Shown: one piece after another, positions 1-8,893 of the stretch
Layout: each line of letters begins with the position of its first letter
How positions within the stretch are numbered: the stretch's first letter is position 1
Source of the DNA: a bacterium EF100-94H03 bin56
GTDB taxonomy: Bacteria > Pseudomonadota > Alphaproteobacteria > SP197
Reading direction: 5' to 3'
NCBI GenBank assembly: GCA_002238685.1
Contig: MPMV01000005.1
Span: 93,257 to 157,256, forward strand
Length of the DNA stretch: 64,000 nucleotides
The notes under the pieces: model-generated
What the model was told of the DNA's origin: nothing
The model's input: only the letters and a program-made list of their open reading frames with translations
The model's database searches: none
Made by a program: the position numbers and the translations under genes

Positions 1-235
1 AGGCGCGAACCGCGTCAAGCACTGGTTCGGGACTGTGCCCGAGAAATGCCGGACCATTGCCGCTGACATAGTCGATGTAGCGGTTGCCGTCGGCATCCCA
101 CAGGTAGGGTCCTTCGCCACGCTCGATGGCGAGCGGTACGGGAATGGGGTGATAACGGAAGTTGCTCGATACGCCTCCGGCCAGCACCGTGCATGCCTTC
201 CGGTAACGCGCGATCGAGGTATCGTATCGGCCCAT
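1..235 (-). CDS. Class III aminotransferase / glutamate-1-semialdehyde aminomutase-like, 5' part only
   Basis: The minus strand opens with ATG at 235 behind a good GAGGAG ribosome site at about 240-246 and stays open to the window edge (78 codons). The translation begins MGRYDTSIARYRKACTVLAG and contains GGVSSNFRY, then a DADGNRYIDYVSGNGPAFLGH block. These are the standard N-terminal elements of PLP-dependent class III aminotransferases of the HemL-like branch (substrate-cap helix, then the W-D-x-D-G-x-x-Y-x-D-Y motif). The PLP lysine lies outside the window, so the substrate cannot be inferred. It is transcribed away from the decayed TetR gene upstream. Confidence 0.8.
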   Translation of the reverse strand, partial: MGRYDTSIARYRKACTVLAGGVSSNFRYHPIPVPLAIERGEGPYLWDADGNRYIDYVSGNGPAFLGHSPEPVLDAVRA

Positions 236-489
236 GTCGATCTCCTCGCGATGCCCCGTGCGTTCCAGTCCTTGCAGACGGTGGACGGGAAGCGCGACAC
301 GCCTCTCCCGGCCCTCTCGAGGCAGTGTGTTTGCAGCAGGCCAGTTCGTGCGTCAAGCGAAGCAACGACGGGGCGTTCATCGTGTCGGCCGCTCTGCGGA
401 TGCCGAACCATGACTTCTCAATGAGTTCGCAGAGTCGGCACAGGTCCATCCCGCGGGATGGGATGTTCTGGCTGAGGGGCGGGACTCGC
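236..489. other. Gap with no supported gene
   Basis: About 250 bases between the aminotransferase start and the TetR remnant. Open frames here have no recognisable motif. It holds the aminotransferase promoter and may also contain the lost 3' part of the TetR gene, but no TetR C-terminal sequence could be followed in any minus-strand frame. Confidence 0.4.
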
Positions 490-837
490 TCACGGCCTGA
501 CCCCGCAGCGGGCATCGTCCAGGATCACCTCCCAGCGGGCCACATCTTGGACACCGGATGAGGATGCGGTCGCAGCAGGGTGCCACGTGGGCCGGCACCG
601 GTCGACATCAGCCCCCACCTTCGATGGCAACCATGGAACAATCGGGATGGTGGCACGCAGCAATTCATCCCTGTTGGCGAAGAGGTTACGGACGGTCTGG
701 CGTGTGACGCCAGCCTCTCCGGCGACGTCGTTCATCGTCACAAGCTTCAGGCCTGGCGCGAAAACATCCGGAATGCAGCGTAGCATGTGAAAATCAGGAA
801 CCGGGCGCGGTGCTCGTGCTGTAGGCCATTCGAACAA
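490..837 (-). pseudogene. TetR-family regulator, truncated
   Basis: The 115-residue frame carries a clear TetR DNA-binding domain in its middle: the stretch LVTMNDVAGEAGVTRQTVRN (helix-turn-helix) followed by LFANRDELLRA. Usual TetR proteins are about 190-210 residues. Here the frame stops only some 45 residues after the recognition helix, and the ligand-binding domain is missing. The helix 1 region (MLRCIPDVFAPGLK) is also a poor match to the usual ILDAALxLFxExG pattern. The gene is divergent from the molybdenum hydroxylase at 852, the usual position for a local repressor. I infer a decayed regulator; a functional truncated protein is less likely. Confidence 0.55.
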
Positions 838-851
838 CCAGGGAGTCGGCG

Positions 852-1319
852 ATGCGAACGAACTTGAGAGTCAACGGCCGCATTGTCGATGTCGATGTTC
901 CCGACGGCATGCCACTGCTGTGGGTTCTGCGTGACGAACTGAAGCTGACCGGTACCAAGTACGGCTGCGGGGTGGCTTCCTGTGGAGCGTGTACGGTGCA
1001 CGTGGATGGTGTTCCTGTCCGGTCCTGCGTGACGCTGCCCGAGGATGTCGAGGGCACTGAGGTCACGACCATCGAAGGGCTCGCCACGAGGCAAGGACGC
1101 GCCGTGCAGCAGGCTTGGGCCGAACTCAATGTTGTGCAATGCGGCTATTGCCAGTCGGGACAGATCATGTCGGCGGCGGGTCTCCTTGCGGAGAACGACC
1201 AACCGGATACTGACGGGATCGACGAATTCATGGCCGGAAATGTGTGCCGCTGCGCCACCTACCAGAGAATCCGGGCGGCTGTGGCGCGTGCCGCCGAACT
1301 CCTGGAGGACGACAGCTGA
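852..1319 (+). CDS. Isoquinoline 1-oxidoreductase-like alpha subunit, [2Fe-2S] protein
   Basis: This is the small iron-sulfur subunit of a xanthine-oxidase-family molybdenum hydroxylase. It passes electrons from the Mo centre to an outside acceptor. The 155-residue protein has the plant-type ferredoxin cluster ligands C39, C44, C47 and C59 (in YGCGVASCGAC) and the second cluster ligands C97, C100, C132 and C134 (QCGYCQSGQ and CRCATY). Length and motif order match the IorA/CoxS family (about 150-165). The next gene starts inside its stop codon (TGATG), so the two subunits are translationally coupled. No FAD subunit is adjacent, which is typical of the IorAB type, where cytochromes usually take the electrons. 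Confidence 0.9.
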   Translation: MRTNLRVNGRIVDVDVPDGMPLLWVLRDELKLTGTKYGCGVASCGACTVHVDGVPVRSCVTLPEDVEGTEVTTIEGLATRQGRAVQQAWAELNVVQCGYCQSGQIMSAAGLLAENDQPDTDGIDEFMAGNVCRCATYQRIRAAVARAAELLEDDS

Positions 1320-3493
1320 TGACCGTGACCCTCTCTCGCCGGAATCTCCTCCATGCGGCCTCTGCCGTGGCGCTCGTGGTGGGTTTCTCGCCACGCGGCG
1401 CGCTGGCGGTCACGCCAACCGATGGTGGCCACTTCAACCCCTTCGTGAAGATTGATGCGGACGGCCGTGTTACCGCAGTCGTCAAGCACTTCGAGATGGG
1501 GCAGGGAACGAGTACCGGCCTTCCTACCCTGATAGCGGAGGAACTTGGTGTCGACCTTGACACTGTGGCCGTCGAGTTTGCTCCCTCCGATGCCAGACGC
1601 TACGCCAATCTTCGCTTTCGCACGCAGGGGACGGGGGCATCGACCTCGATGGCCAACTCCTACCTGCAGTACAGGCAGGCAGGCGCTGCCGCGAGGGAGA
1701 TGTTGCTCGCCGCCGCCGCTCAAGAGTGGAATGCCGATCCGTCAACGCTGTTTCTGTCGAGGGGCATGATCGCCGGTGCCGGGCGCAGCGAACCCATTTC
1801 CCGGTTCGTTGGCGCGGCCGCGGCCATGAAGGTGCCGGAAAGGCCGACGCTGAAGAATCCCGGTACGTTCACGTTGATCGGCAATCCGCAGACATCGCGA
1901 CGGGACAACGGACCCAAGATTGACGGATCGGTCCGGTTCGCCATGGATGTGCAGCTGGAAAACCAGCTTGTCGCTGTCGTCAGGCGCAGTCCCCGCTTCG
2001 GGGGAACGGTGGTGTCCATGGATGCTTCGGCGGCCGGTGACGTGCCGGGTTTCGTCAATGCCGCTACCCTGCCGTCCAATGCCGGGGTCGTTGTCTACGC
2101 CCGTGACACCTGGTCGGCATTCCAGGCCCGCGAGGCGGTTGCCGTTGAGTGGAGTTTCACGAACGCCGAGAGCCGCAGTTCCGCCGAGATCAGGTCGACA
2201 CTTCTAGGTGCGGTCAATGCGCCACCCGAATTTGTCGTCAGGGAAGGCCCGGGGATGGACACAGCCGCGGCCGCTCTCGGTCGCTCCGTGCAGACCGTCG
2301 AGGCCGAGTTCTTTCTTCCCTGGCTCTGTCATGCGCCCATGGAACCCTTGACATGCACCATCGAGCCGACAGCGGACGGGGTCACGCTCCATGACGGATG
2401 CCAGTCCCCGTCCAGTGCACACCGGGCGCTCGCGGCGGTTCTCGGACTGCCAATGGGGAGCATCCGGATCAATACACTCTATGCCGGCGGTTCGTTCGGA
2501 CGCCGTGCCACCATGACGGCGGACTACATCGTCGAGGCCGCGCAGGCCTTCGTCATGACCGACCGCACCCGGCCGGTCAAGCTCGTCTGGTCACGCGAGG
2601 ACGACCTTGCAGGCGGCGCCTATCGGCCGGCTGTGGCCCACAGGGTGCGCGTTGGTCTCGATGGAAACGGAGACATCCTCGCCTGGGACCATCGGATAGC
2701 CGGCAAGTCCATCTTCAAGGGATCATCGTTCGAGCAGTGGGTTGTCAGGAATGGTGTCGATCACTCCTCCGTAGAAGGTGTGCCCGACACGCTCTACCGC
2801 ATACCGGGGATGTTCGTCGGCCTGACCGATCTTGAGTCGCCAATCACCGTGAGCTGGTGGCGTTCGGTTGGTCACAGCCATACCGCCTTCGTCATGGAAT
2901 CCATGATGGACATGGCGGCCAAGGCCGCTGGACGTGACCCTGTGTCCTGGCGGCTTGATCATCTCCGGGATGGCTCGTCGGACCAACGGCGCCTTGCCGA
3001 TGTTCTGCGGCTGGCCGCAAGGGAGTCGGGCTGGGACCGGCCAACTGAACCTGGGCGGGCACGCGGTGTTGCCGCTCACAAGTCCTTCGGCACGTATGTC
3101 GCGCAGGTGGTCGAGGTCTCGCGCGACGCAGCCGGAGCGACAGCGATCGAAAGGATCACTTGTGCCGTAGACTGCGGCCTGGCGGTCAATCCCGATGTCG
3201 TCAAGGCACAGATGGAAGGCGGTATCGGCTACGGTATCGGCCACGTGATGCGAAACGAGATCACATTCGACCAGGGCGAGGTCGTCGAGTGGAACTTTCC
3301 CGATTACGAACCCTTGCGGATATCCGACATCGACCGCATCGATGTCCACATCATGCAGTCGTCAGCGCCGCCGACCGGGGTTGGGGAACCCGGTGTGCCA
3401 CCGGCCGGTCCGGCACTGGCCAATGCCATTGCCGTCGACGGCCCGCGGGTGACCATGCTGCCCGTGGCGCACAATGGTGTCCGCTTCGCCTGA
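1319..3493 (+). CDS. Isoquinoline 1-oxidoreductase-like beta subunit, Tat-exported molybdopterin enzyme
   Basis: Catalytic molybdopterin subunit of the hydroxylase whose Fe-S subunit precedes it. The start at 1319 overlaps the upstream stop. An in-frame start at 1244 is possible but would overlap the Fe-S gene by 76 bases and bury the signal peptide. From 1319 the protein (724 residues) begins with a twin-arginine signal, SRRNLLHAASAVALVVG, so it should be exported folded. Visible family motifs are FEMGQG near the N-terminus, GGSFGRR in the middle and GVGEPG near the C-terminus, where the Glu is the conserved catalytic base. Substrate is unknown: IorB relatives hydroxylate N-heterocycles or oxidise aldehydes. 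Confidence 0.9.
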   Translation: MTVTLSRRNLLHAASAVALVVGFSPRGALAVTPTDGGHFNPFVKIDADGRVTAVVKHFEMGQGTSTGLPTLIAEELGVDLDTVAVEFAPSDARRYANLRFRTQGTGASTSMANSYLQYRQAGAAAREMLLAAAAQEWNADPSTLFLSRGMIAGAGRSEPISRFVGAAAAMKVPERPTLKNPGTFTLIGNPQTSRRDNGPKIDGSVRFAMDVQLENQLVAVVRRSPRFGGTVVSMDASAAGDVPGFVNAATLPSNAGVVVYARDTWSAFQAREAVAVEWSFTNAESRSSAEIRSTLLGAVNAPPEFVVREGPGMDTAAAALGRSVQTVEAEFFLPWLCHAPMEPLTCTIEPTADGVTLHDGCQSPSSAHRALAAVLGLPMGSIRINTLYAGGSFGRRATMTADYIVEAAQAFVMTDRTRPVKLVWSREDDLAGGAYRPAVAHRVRVGLDGNGDILAWDHRIAGKSIFKGSSFEQWVVRNGVDHSSVEGVPDTLYRIPGMFVGLTDLESPITVSWWRSVGHSHTAFVMESMMDMAAKAAGRDPVSWRLDHLRDGSSDQRRLADVLRLAARESGWDRPTEPGRARGVAAHKSFGTYVAQVVEVSRDAAGATAIERITCAVDCGLAVNPDVVKAQMEGGIGYGIGHVMRNEITFDQGEVVEWNFPDYEPLRISDIDRIDVHIMQSSAPPTGVGEPGVPPAGPALANAIAVDGPRVTMLPVAHNGVRFA

Positions 3494-3555
3494 ACCGGTC
3501 CGGGGCGGAGTTGTTTCGCCATGTCAATGGTGGAAGCGTCCGTTGCCCTGCGGTT

Positions 3556-3972
3556 TCATGGAAGCAGGCGCTTGATGACACCGCTCGATGTAAGACAGGT
3601 CCTTTCGCCGACAACGACGTCGCAGGAAACGAAGCTGAACTGCCGGGTGCGGCGGACCACCCTGGTCCGGGTCTCGAGGAAATCGCCGATCTTCGCCCCC
3701 GCCACGAAGTTGCTGGTGGCGCTCACAGTAATGGCGCCTTCAGCGGCATCGTGCCAACGCGAGTTCATGCAAAGCGCGGCATCGGCCATGGTCATCATGA
3801 CACCTCCGTGAACCCACCCGTACTCGTTGGCATGGCGCTCGTCGGCAAGCACACCGACCTCGATGCGGCCGCTGCCCATGTCGTTGTACCAGTGCACACC
3901 GATGATACCCTCGAAGGGATCATCCGGTTCGACCGCGACAAACCCATCCGGAATCTCCGTCGGTATGTCCAT
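3556..3972 (-). CDS. PaaI-family hotdog thioesterase
   Basis: A single hotdog-fold domain with the PaaI signature HANEYGWVHGGVMMTMADAA, in which HGG and the following acidic residue form the active site of acyl-CoA thioesterases. I chose the ATG at 3972 (138 residues). A TTG at 4029 would add 19 residues that look unlike the family. It converges on the molybdenum hydroxylase and is divergent from the acyl-CoA dehydrogenase at 4105, which suggests a role in acyl-CoA turnover. The natural substrate cannot be read from sequence. Confidence 0.85.
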   Translation of the reverse strand: MDIPTEIPDGFVAVEPDDPFEGIIGVHWYNDMGSGRIEVGVLADERHANEYGWVHGGVMMTMADAALCMNSRWHDAAEGAITVSATSNFVAGAKIGDFLETRTRVVRRTRQFSFVSCDVVVGERTCLTSSGVIKRLLP

Positions 3973-4104
3973 CGCCTGCTCACGCGCCGCCACGTGCACT
4001 CTTTGCCGGAAACAGGCAGCCGCGGTCAAGGATTCGCCACGTTCGGGATTGGCGAAGGTCCGGTCACGGGGTTAGGGTCGTGGCGCCTCCCGCAGGATGC
4101 CGAT

Positions 4105-5286
4105 ATGGCGCTCGACCAGCAGACCATCGCACAGCTCCTCGATACCTTGTCACGGTTTGTCAGGGAACGCCTGATTCCGGCGGAAGCCGCGGTGGATGCC
4201 GAAGATCGCATTCCCGACGACATCATGGCAGACATGAAGGATCTCGGCCTCTTCGGCCTGACAATCCCCGAGCAATACGCAGGGATGGGTCTGACGACGG
4301 TGGAAGAGGTCGAGGTGGCATGGACCATCACCCACGCGGCACCGGCCTTCCGTTCCGTCTTCGGCACCAATGTGACCATTGGTTCCCAGGGCATCGTCAT
4401 GGGCGGTACCGAACAACAGAAGATGTCATGGCTGCCGCGCATGGCGCGGGGCGAGGTCATTGCGTCCTTCGCACTGACCGAACCCGAAGCCGGATCCGAT
4501 GCCGCATCACTGAGAACCCGGGCCGAGCGACACGGGAACGGATACTTGCTCAACGGTGTCAAGCGGTTCATCACCAACGCGCCGGTGGCCGATGTCTTCA
4601 CCGTGATGGCACGCACCGATCCGCAGAAGACAGGGGCTGACGGCATTTCCGCCTTCATTGTCGATGCCGCCAGCGACGGCATCCGCCTCGGTCTTCCCTA
4701 CGACAAGATCGGCCAGAAGGGAGCGCGCGTGTGCGATGTCATCTTCGAGGATTGCCACGTTCCCGCCGAGGCGTTGATCGGTGGCGTCGAGGGCAAAGGC
4801 TTCAGGATCGCCATGCAGGTTCTCGACCGTGGCCGCCTCCACCTCGCTGCAACATGTTGCGGACTGGCCGACAGGATCATTGACGAGGCCCTTGACCACG
4901 CACTTGACCGCCGCCAGTTCGGCAGGCCCATCGGCGACTTCCAGCTGGTTCAGGCGATGCTGGCGGACAGCCGCACCGAGCACGATTCCGCCTGGGCCTT
5001 CGTGCGCGACGTGGCACGCCGGGCAACTGCCGGTGAGTCCATCACCCGGCTGGCCTCCCAGGCGAAGTACCTCGCCAGCGAGATGGTGGGGCGGGTGGCG
5101 GACCGGGCCGTGCAGATTCATGGCGGTGCCGGCTACATCAACGAGACAGCAGTGGCCAGGCTCTACCGGGATGTGCGTCTCTACAGGCTCTACGAGGGAA
5201 CATCCGAGATCCAGAAGCTCCTGATTGCTCGTCACATGATTCGCGAAAGGCGGGAACTCGGGCCTTCCCAGGGTGCTGGCAGATGA
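4105..5286 (+). CDS. Acyl-CoA dehydrogenase
   Basis: FAD-dependent dehydrogenase that introduces the 2,3-double bond into an acyl-CoA and passes electrons to ETF. From the ATG at 4105 it is 393 residues, a normal family length. The three domains are visible: N-terminal helices, the middle beta domain with FALTEPEAGSDAASLRT and FITNAP, and the C-terminal domain with RRQFGRPIGDFQLVQ, HGGAGY and YEGTSEIQ. The last holds the catalytic glutamate of the short/medium-chain type. The open frame extends upstream to 3160, but that part is a shadow of other genes. Chain length preference is unknown. Confidence 0.92.
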   Translation: MALDQQTIAQLLDTLSRFVRERLIPAEAAVDAEDRIPDDIMADMKDLGLFGLTIPEQYAGMGLTTVEEVEVAWTITHAAPAFRSVFGTNVTIGSQGIVMGGTEQQKMSWLPRMARGEVIASFALTEPEAGSDAASLRTRAERHGNGYLLNGVKRFITNAPVADVFTVMARTDPQKTGADGISAFIVDAASDGIRLGLPYDKIGQKGARVCDVIFEDCHVPAEALIGGVEGKGFRIAMQVLDRGRLHLAATCCGLADRIIDEALDHALDRRQFGRPIGDFQLVQAMLADSRTEHDSAWAFVRDVARRATAGESITRLASQAKYLASEMVGRVADRAVQIHGGAGYINETAVARLYRDVRLYRLYEGTSEIQKLLIARHMIRERRELGPSQGAGR

Positions 5287-5367
5287 CGGCCCCACCCGGT
5301 CTCCAGGCTCATCCGGAACACGATTGGCAGTGGTTCCGGTCAATTGTTCATCCGGGAGTGTTGAGTC

Positions 5368-7347
5368 ATGCATGAACCTTGCGCGGAAGGAAGACACCTC
5401 TTCACCTTTGCTGTCGTCGCCGACTCCCACGTCACCGAGGAGGAGGCCATGGCCATCGGCGGATATGATGCCGACACCGTCCTGCTCAACATCGAGCGAT
5501 GCCGATACGTGGTCGAGGAGATCAATCGCCGGGCCCCTGACTTCGTGGTCCACCTGGGGGACATCACGCATCCCGGACCCGGCACACCGGCCTACGAGGA
5601 GTCGGCCGAGAGGTTCCATCGGGTCTTCCAGGAACTCGAGTGTCCACTCCATCTCGTCCCCGGCAACCATGACATTGGCGAGAAGGCCTTTCCCGGTGAT
5701 CCCCTGGCTGATCAGGATGCACGACTCACGGTCAACGACGACATGATAGTCGAGTACGAACGCCTCTTTCAGTCCCAGTACCACGCTTTTGAGCACGAGG
5801 ACTGCCTGTTCGTGGTGATGAACGGGATGATCGTGAACTCGGGCCTTGCGGCAGAGGACCGGCAGAGGAGATGGCTCGAATCGTTGCTCGCCGACAACAG
5901 TGGCCGGCGCATCTTCGTTTTCTCCCACTACCCCCCCTACCTGTCGCATGGCGGCGAAACCGGCCACTATGACGCCACCGATGAACCGGGACGGTCATGG
6001 CTGCTCGGGCTTTTTGCGCACCATGGGGTGGAGGCGCAGTTTGCCGGCCACGTGCATAACTTCTTCTTCAACCGTCATCACGGGACAAGCATGTATGTCC
6101 TTCCTTCGACAAGCTTCCTGCGCCACGACTACCACGAGCTCTTTCGCGCGGCGCCCGGTTTCAAGCAGGGTCGGCACGACACCGCAAAACTTGGCTACGG
6201 CGTCGTTGACGTGCACGAGACCGGTCATCTCCTGCATGTCATCCGCACCTTTGGCCGCACGTGCGACGCGGACGGGGAACCTGTAGCGCCTCCCGTCCAT
6301 GGTCTCGGACCGGGTCAGCGCGGTATTGGCCTCGACCTGCGCCAGCCATGGTGCGAGAGTGCCCACATTCCCACGCCCTGGGGTCTCGACAGCTTCAGGC
6401 GCAAGCCCATCCGCAACGATTATCCCCTGCTGGCCCTGTGGGAGATGGGTGTGAACCAGTTGCGGGTGCCACTCGATGATCTTGCCGATCCTGACACCGG
6501 TCAGCGCATGACCGAACTCGCCGCCTTCGGCCACCGCTTCACAGCCTTTTCGTATGGGCTGCCCGGGGCAGGCGCGCGCAAGGCGCTTGTGGAACACGGC
6601 CACCATCTCGCCTTCTGGGAGGTCGTTGCTCCGGTCCTTGCCCTGCCCGATCTGCTTCGCGGGATCGCCGGGCTCCGGGGCAATGTGCCTGTTCTCTTCA
6701 ACGCCTTTCGTCCGGAAAGCGGAATGTTCAGTTGCAGTCACGGTCTCGGGGCCGACGAACGCGGTGTCGTGGAGAGTCTCCTATCTCTTGACGGCGCTCA
6801 AAGCACCCTCGACGGCGTGGTGTTCGGCATCGACAGGAAGGACTCTCCGGCGAAAGCCATCGAGGGTGCGCAGGCCAGCGTTGCGGGACTGGGTGTCAAG
6901 GCTGTCGCGCATGTCCGGTTCACCCGGCATACCCCCCTGGAGCGGGAGGAGGACGCGAGGCTTGATGCGAACCGCGTGGCCGAATCCGTTACGGCGGCCA
7001 TGTGCTTCGACGATGTTGCGGTGGTGCTCGACAACTTCACCGGGATCGATCGCGGTTACCATTTCAGTGGCGGACTGGTCGACCGTCTCTACAATCCGCA
7101 AGTCGGTGCGGCCATCGTGCGCAACCTTCACCGCTCGCTCAAGGCCGGGTGCCGGTTGAAGTCGGTCACGCAGAGGCCGTCGGTCACGCTCCTGAACCTT
7201 GAGGGCGCGGCCCGGGCCCTGCTGCTTCCGTCACCCGAAGTGCGCGATGTACCTGTGCCAGAGGTCCGTGGAGTGGTGCGTGATCTCGTCACGGGCGATG
7301 CCATATCGGGACGATTGCCGGGACCGGCTCTGGTATTGGAACGGTGA
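5368..7347 (+). CDS. Two-part metallophosphoesterase with unknown C-terminal half
   Basis: The N-terminal ~310 residues are a calcineurin-type metallophosphoesterase. Metal-binding motifs seen are ADSH (D19, H21), GDITH (D65), GNHD (N100, H101), FSHYPP and AGHVHNF. The remaining ~350 residues (from about GLDLRQPWCESAHIPTPWG on) form a separate domain that I do not recognise. It is rich in regular hydrophobic blocks such as LRGNVPVLFNAF and LDGVVFGID, which look like beta-alpha repeats of a barrel. No signal peptide is visible, so it is probably cytoplasmic. It overlaps the next phosphatase gene by four bases (GTGA), so they form one operon. A phosphodiester or nucleotide substrate is likely but unproven. 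Confidence 0.8.
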   Translation: MHEPCAEGRHLFTFAVVADSHVTEEEAMAIGGYDADTVLLNIERCRYVVEEINRRAPDFVVHLGDITHPGPGTPAYEESAERFHRVFQELECPLHLVPGNHDIGEKAFPGDPLADQDARLTVNDDMIVEYERLFQSQYHAFEHEDCLFVVMNGMIVNSGLAAEDRQRRWLESLLADNSGRRIFVFSHYPPYLSHGGETGHYDATDEPGRSWLLGLFAHHGVEAQFAGHVHNFFFNRHHGTSMYVLPSTSFLRHDYHELFRAAPGFKQGRHDTAKLGYGVVDVHETGHLLHVIRTFGRTCDADGEPVAPPVHGLGPGQRGIGLDLRQPWCESAHIPTPWGLDSFRRKPIRNDYPLLALWEMGVNQLRVPLDDLADPDTGQRMTELAAFGHRFTAFSYGLPGAGARKALVEHGHHLAFWEVVAPVLALPDLLRGIAGLRGNVPVLFNAFRPESGMFSCSHGLGADERGVVESLLSLDGAQSTLDGVVFGIDRKDSPAKAIEGAQASVAGLGVKAVAHVRFTRHTPLEREEDARLDANRVAESVTAAMCFDDVAVVLDNFTGIDRGYHFSGGLVDRLYNPQVGAAIVRNLHRSLKAGCRLKSVTQRPSVTLLNLEGAARALLLPSPEVRDVPVPEVRGVVRDLVTGDAISGRLPGPALVLER

Positions 7348-8135
7348 CGATACACGCGATCGACCTTGCTCAAGCTGCCTCGGTTGCGCGGCGGGCGGCC
7401 GAGGCGCCGTCTTCGCGTCTCCTCGAGATTGCGCGAACGGGGTCGTTCCGGACATCGCTCAAGAACGACGGCAGCCCGCAAACGTCGGCCGACACGATGG
7501 CCGAACGCCTGGTGCGCCAGACGCTCCAGGCGAGCGCCTATCCAGCCGAAGCAGCCGTCCTCGGTGAAGAGGAGGGCGAGACAGGAGAGGGCTCAAAGTG
7601 GCGCTGGGTCGTCGATCCCATCGATGGCACCATGGCCTTTGCCCGCGATATTCCCGTCTGGGGCACCCTGGTGGCCCTGCAGTGTGTCGAAACCGGACGT
7701 GTGGTGGCAGGCGCCATCAGACTCCCGGGCACGGATGAAACCTTCTGGGCCTGGCAGGGAGGTGGCGCCTGGCGCAATGGCGAACGCATTCATGTGTCCA
7801 CCACTGCAGAGCTGTCCCGGGCAACGGTGGCCGCAGGCCTCCTCGGGCAGTTCCGGACGAGTGGCGTCGAACATTTTCTCGGGCCCCTGGTCGATGCGGT
7901 TGATGACCTGCGCATCTTCGGTGACGTGTTCGCCCATGTTGCGGCGGCCCGCGGCGCCGTCGACGCCGTCGTCGATCCCGATCTTTCCTTGTGGGACTTT
8001 GCCGCATCCCGCATTCTCATCGAGGAGGCTGGCGGCACCATCCTCGTGCGCCACACGGGCCGCGGCCGCGGACACGACGTGCTGCTCGGTACGCCGGCGG
8101 TTGTCAACCGCCTTGCCCTGTTGCTCGAATTCTAG
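7344..8135 (+). CDS. Inositol-monophosphatase-family phosphatase (HisN-like)
   Basis: Mg2+-dependent phosphatase fold of 263 residues. The metal-binding motifs are GEEEG (residues 74-78), DPIDGT (91-96) and WDFAASRILIEEAGG near residue 215. That set fits inositol-1-phosphatase, histidinol-phosphatase (HisN) and CysQ-like enzymes, which sequence alone does not separate well. The GTG start lies inside the stop of the metallophosphoesterase, implying translational coupling and possibly consecutive steps on one phosphorylated metabolite. Confidence 0.87.
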   Translation: MTIHAIDLAQAASVARRAAEAPSSRLLEIARTGSFRTSLKNDGSPQTSADTMAERLVRQTLQASAYPAEAAVLGEEEGETGEGSKWRWVVDPIDGTMAFARDIPVWGTLVALQCVETGRVVAGAIRLPGTDETFWAWQGGGAWRNGERIHVSTTAELSRATVAAGLLGQFRTSGVEHFLGPLVDAVDDLRIFGDVFAHVAAARGAVDAVVDPDLSLWDFAASRILIEEAGGTILVRHTGRGRGHDVLLGTPAVVNRLALLLEF

Positions 8136-8150
8136 GAAGGGCGGGATCCA

Positions 8151-8852
8151 TTGGAAAGCGGCGAGAAGAAGAGGATTGGTGAAGCCGTCAACAGGGCATT
8201 CTCGCAGGAGCGGCGCGGCCGGTCCTCGGCGAGGAACCTTCTCCTCATCGTCGGGGTGCTTGTCATCGCCTTTGCCCTGCGCGAGACAGGTCTCATCGGT
8301 GACACGCATCAGGTCAACAGCACGGTGACCGGCAACATAGCCGCCCTGGTGGAGGACCTGCCGCAGGCCAACCGGCTTGGCAACCCCGATGGCGAGACCG
8401 TTCTCTTTGTCTTTACCGACTATCTGTGCAGTCACTGTCGTCGCCTGGCTCCGGCCATCGACGAATTCCTGGAGGTGAATCCGGATGCCCGGGCGGTCGT
8501 CATCGATCTTCCCGGCGAGGCTGGGCAATCGGTGAGTGCGGCACGCTACGCCCTTGCCGCCGGACTTCAGGGAGCGTGGCCTCGCTATCACCGGGCCCTG
8601 ATGTATGCCGCTGTTCCGGTGGATGACGCCGGTCTTGCCGGGGTCGGCGAGGCTCTCGGACTTGATCCCGGGCAACTGACCGCCGACGCCGGATCACAGA
8701 CCATTGCGGACACCCTGGCCGCCAATCGCGATTTCGCGACACAGCTGGGCATCGAGCATGTGCCGACCATCGTCATGGGGGACCAGATGATTGTCGGCTT
8801 TGTCGACTCGTCCAGTCTCAAGGACCTCGTCGCCAAGTTCGTGCGCCGATGA
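8151..8852 (+). CDS. Membrane-anchored DsbA-like thioredoxin-fold protein (CSHC)
   Basis: A 233-residue protein with one hydrophobic segment near residues 29-45 (LLLIVGVLVIAFAL) after a basic N-terminus, giving N-in/C-out topology. It then has a DsbA-type thioredoxin domain with active site CSHC (DYLCSHCRRL) and a cis-proline loop HVPTIVMG. The start codon is TTG at 8151 behind an AGGAAGGGCGGG ribosome site; no ATG fits. It probably oxidises or isomerises thiols on the periplasmic side. A second DsbA-like gene follows 41 bases downstream, suggesting a pair. Confidence 0.82.
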   Translation: MESGEKKRIGEAVNRAFSQERRGRSSARNLLLIVGVLVIAFALRETGLIGDTHQVNSTVTGNIAALVEDLPQANRLGNPDGETVLFVFTDYLCSHCRRLAPAIDEFLEVNPDARAVVIDLPGEAGQSVSAARYALAAGLQGAWPRYHRALMYAAVPVDDAGLAGVGEALGLDPGQLTADAGSQTIADTLAANRDFATQLGIEHVPTIVMGDQMIVGFVDSSSLKDLVAKFVRR

Positions 8853-8893
8853 TGGTCTCGCCAACACCCTGCAGGAAGGGACACGGAGCCACC

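Noticed and set aside
4507..5967. 486-residue minus-strand open frame
   Set aside because: Shadow of the acyl-CoA dehydrogenase and metallophosphoesterase genes; no motifs, and both real genes are complete.
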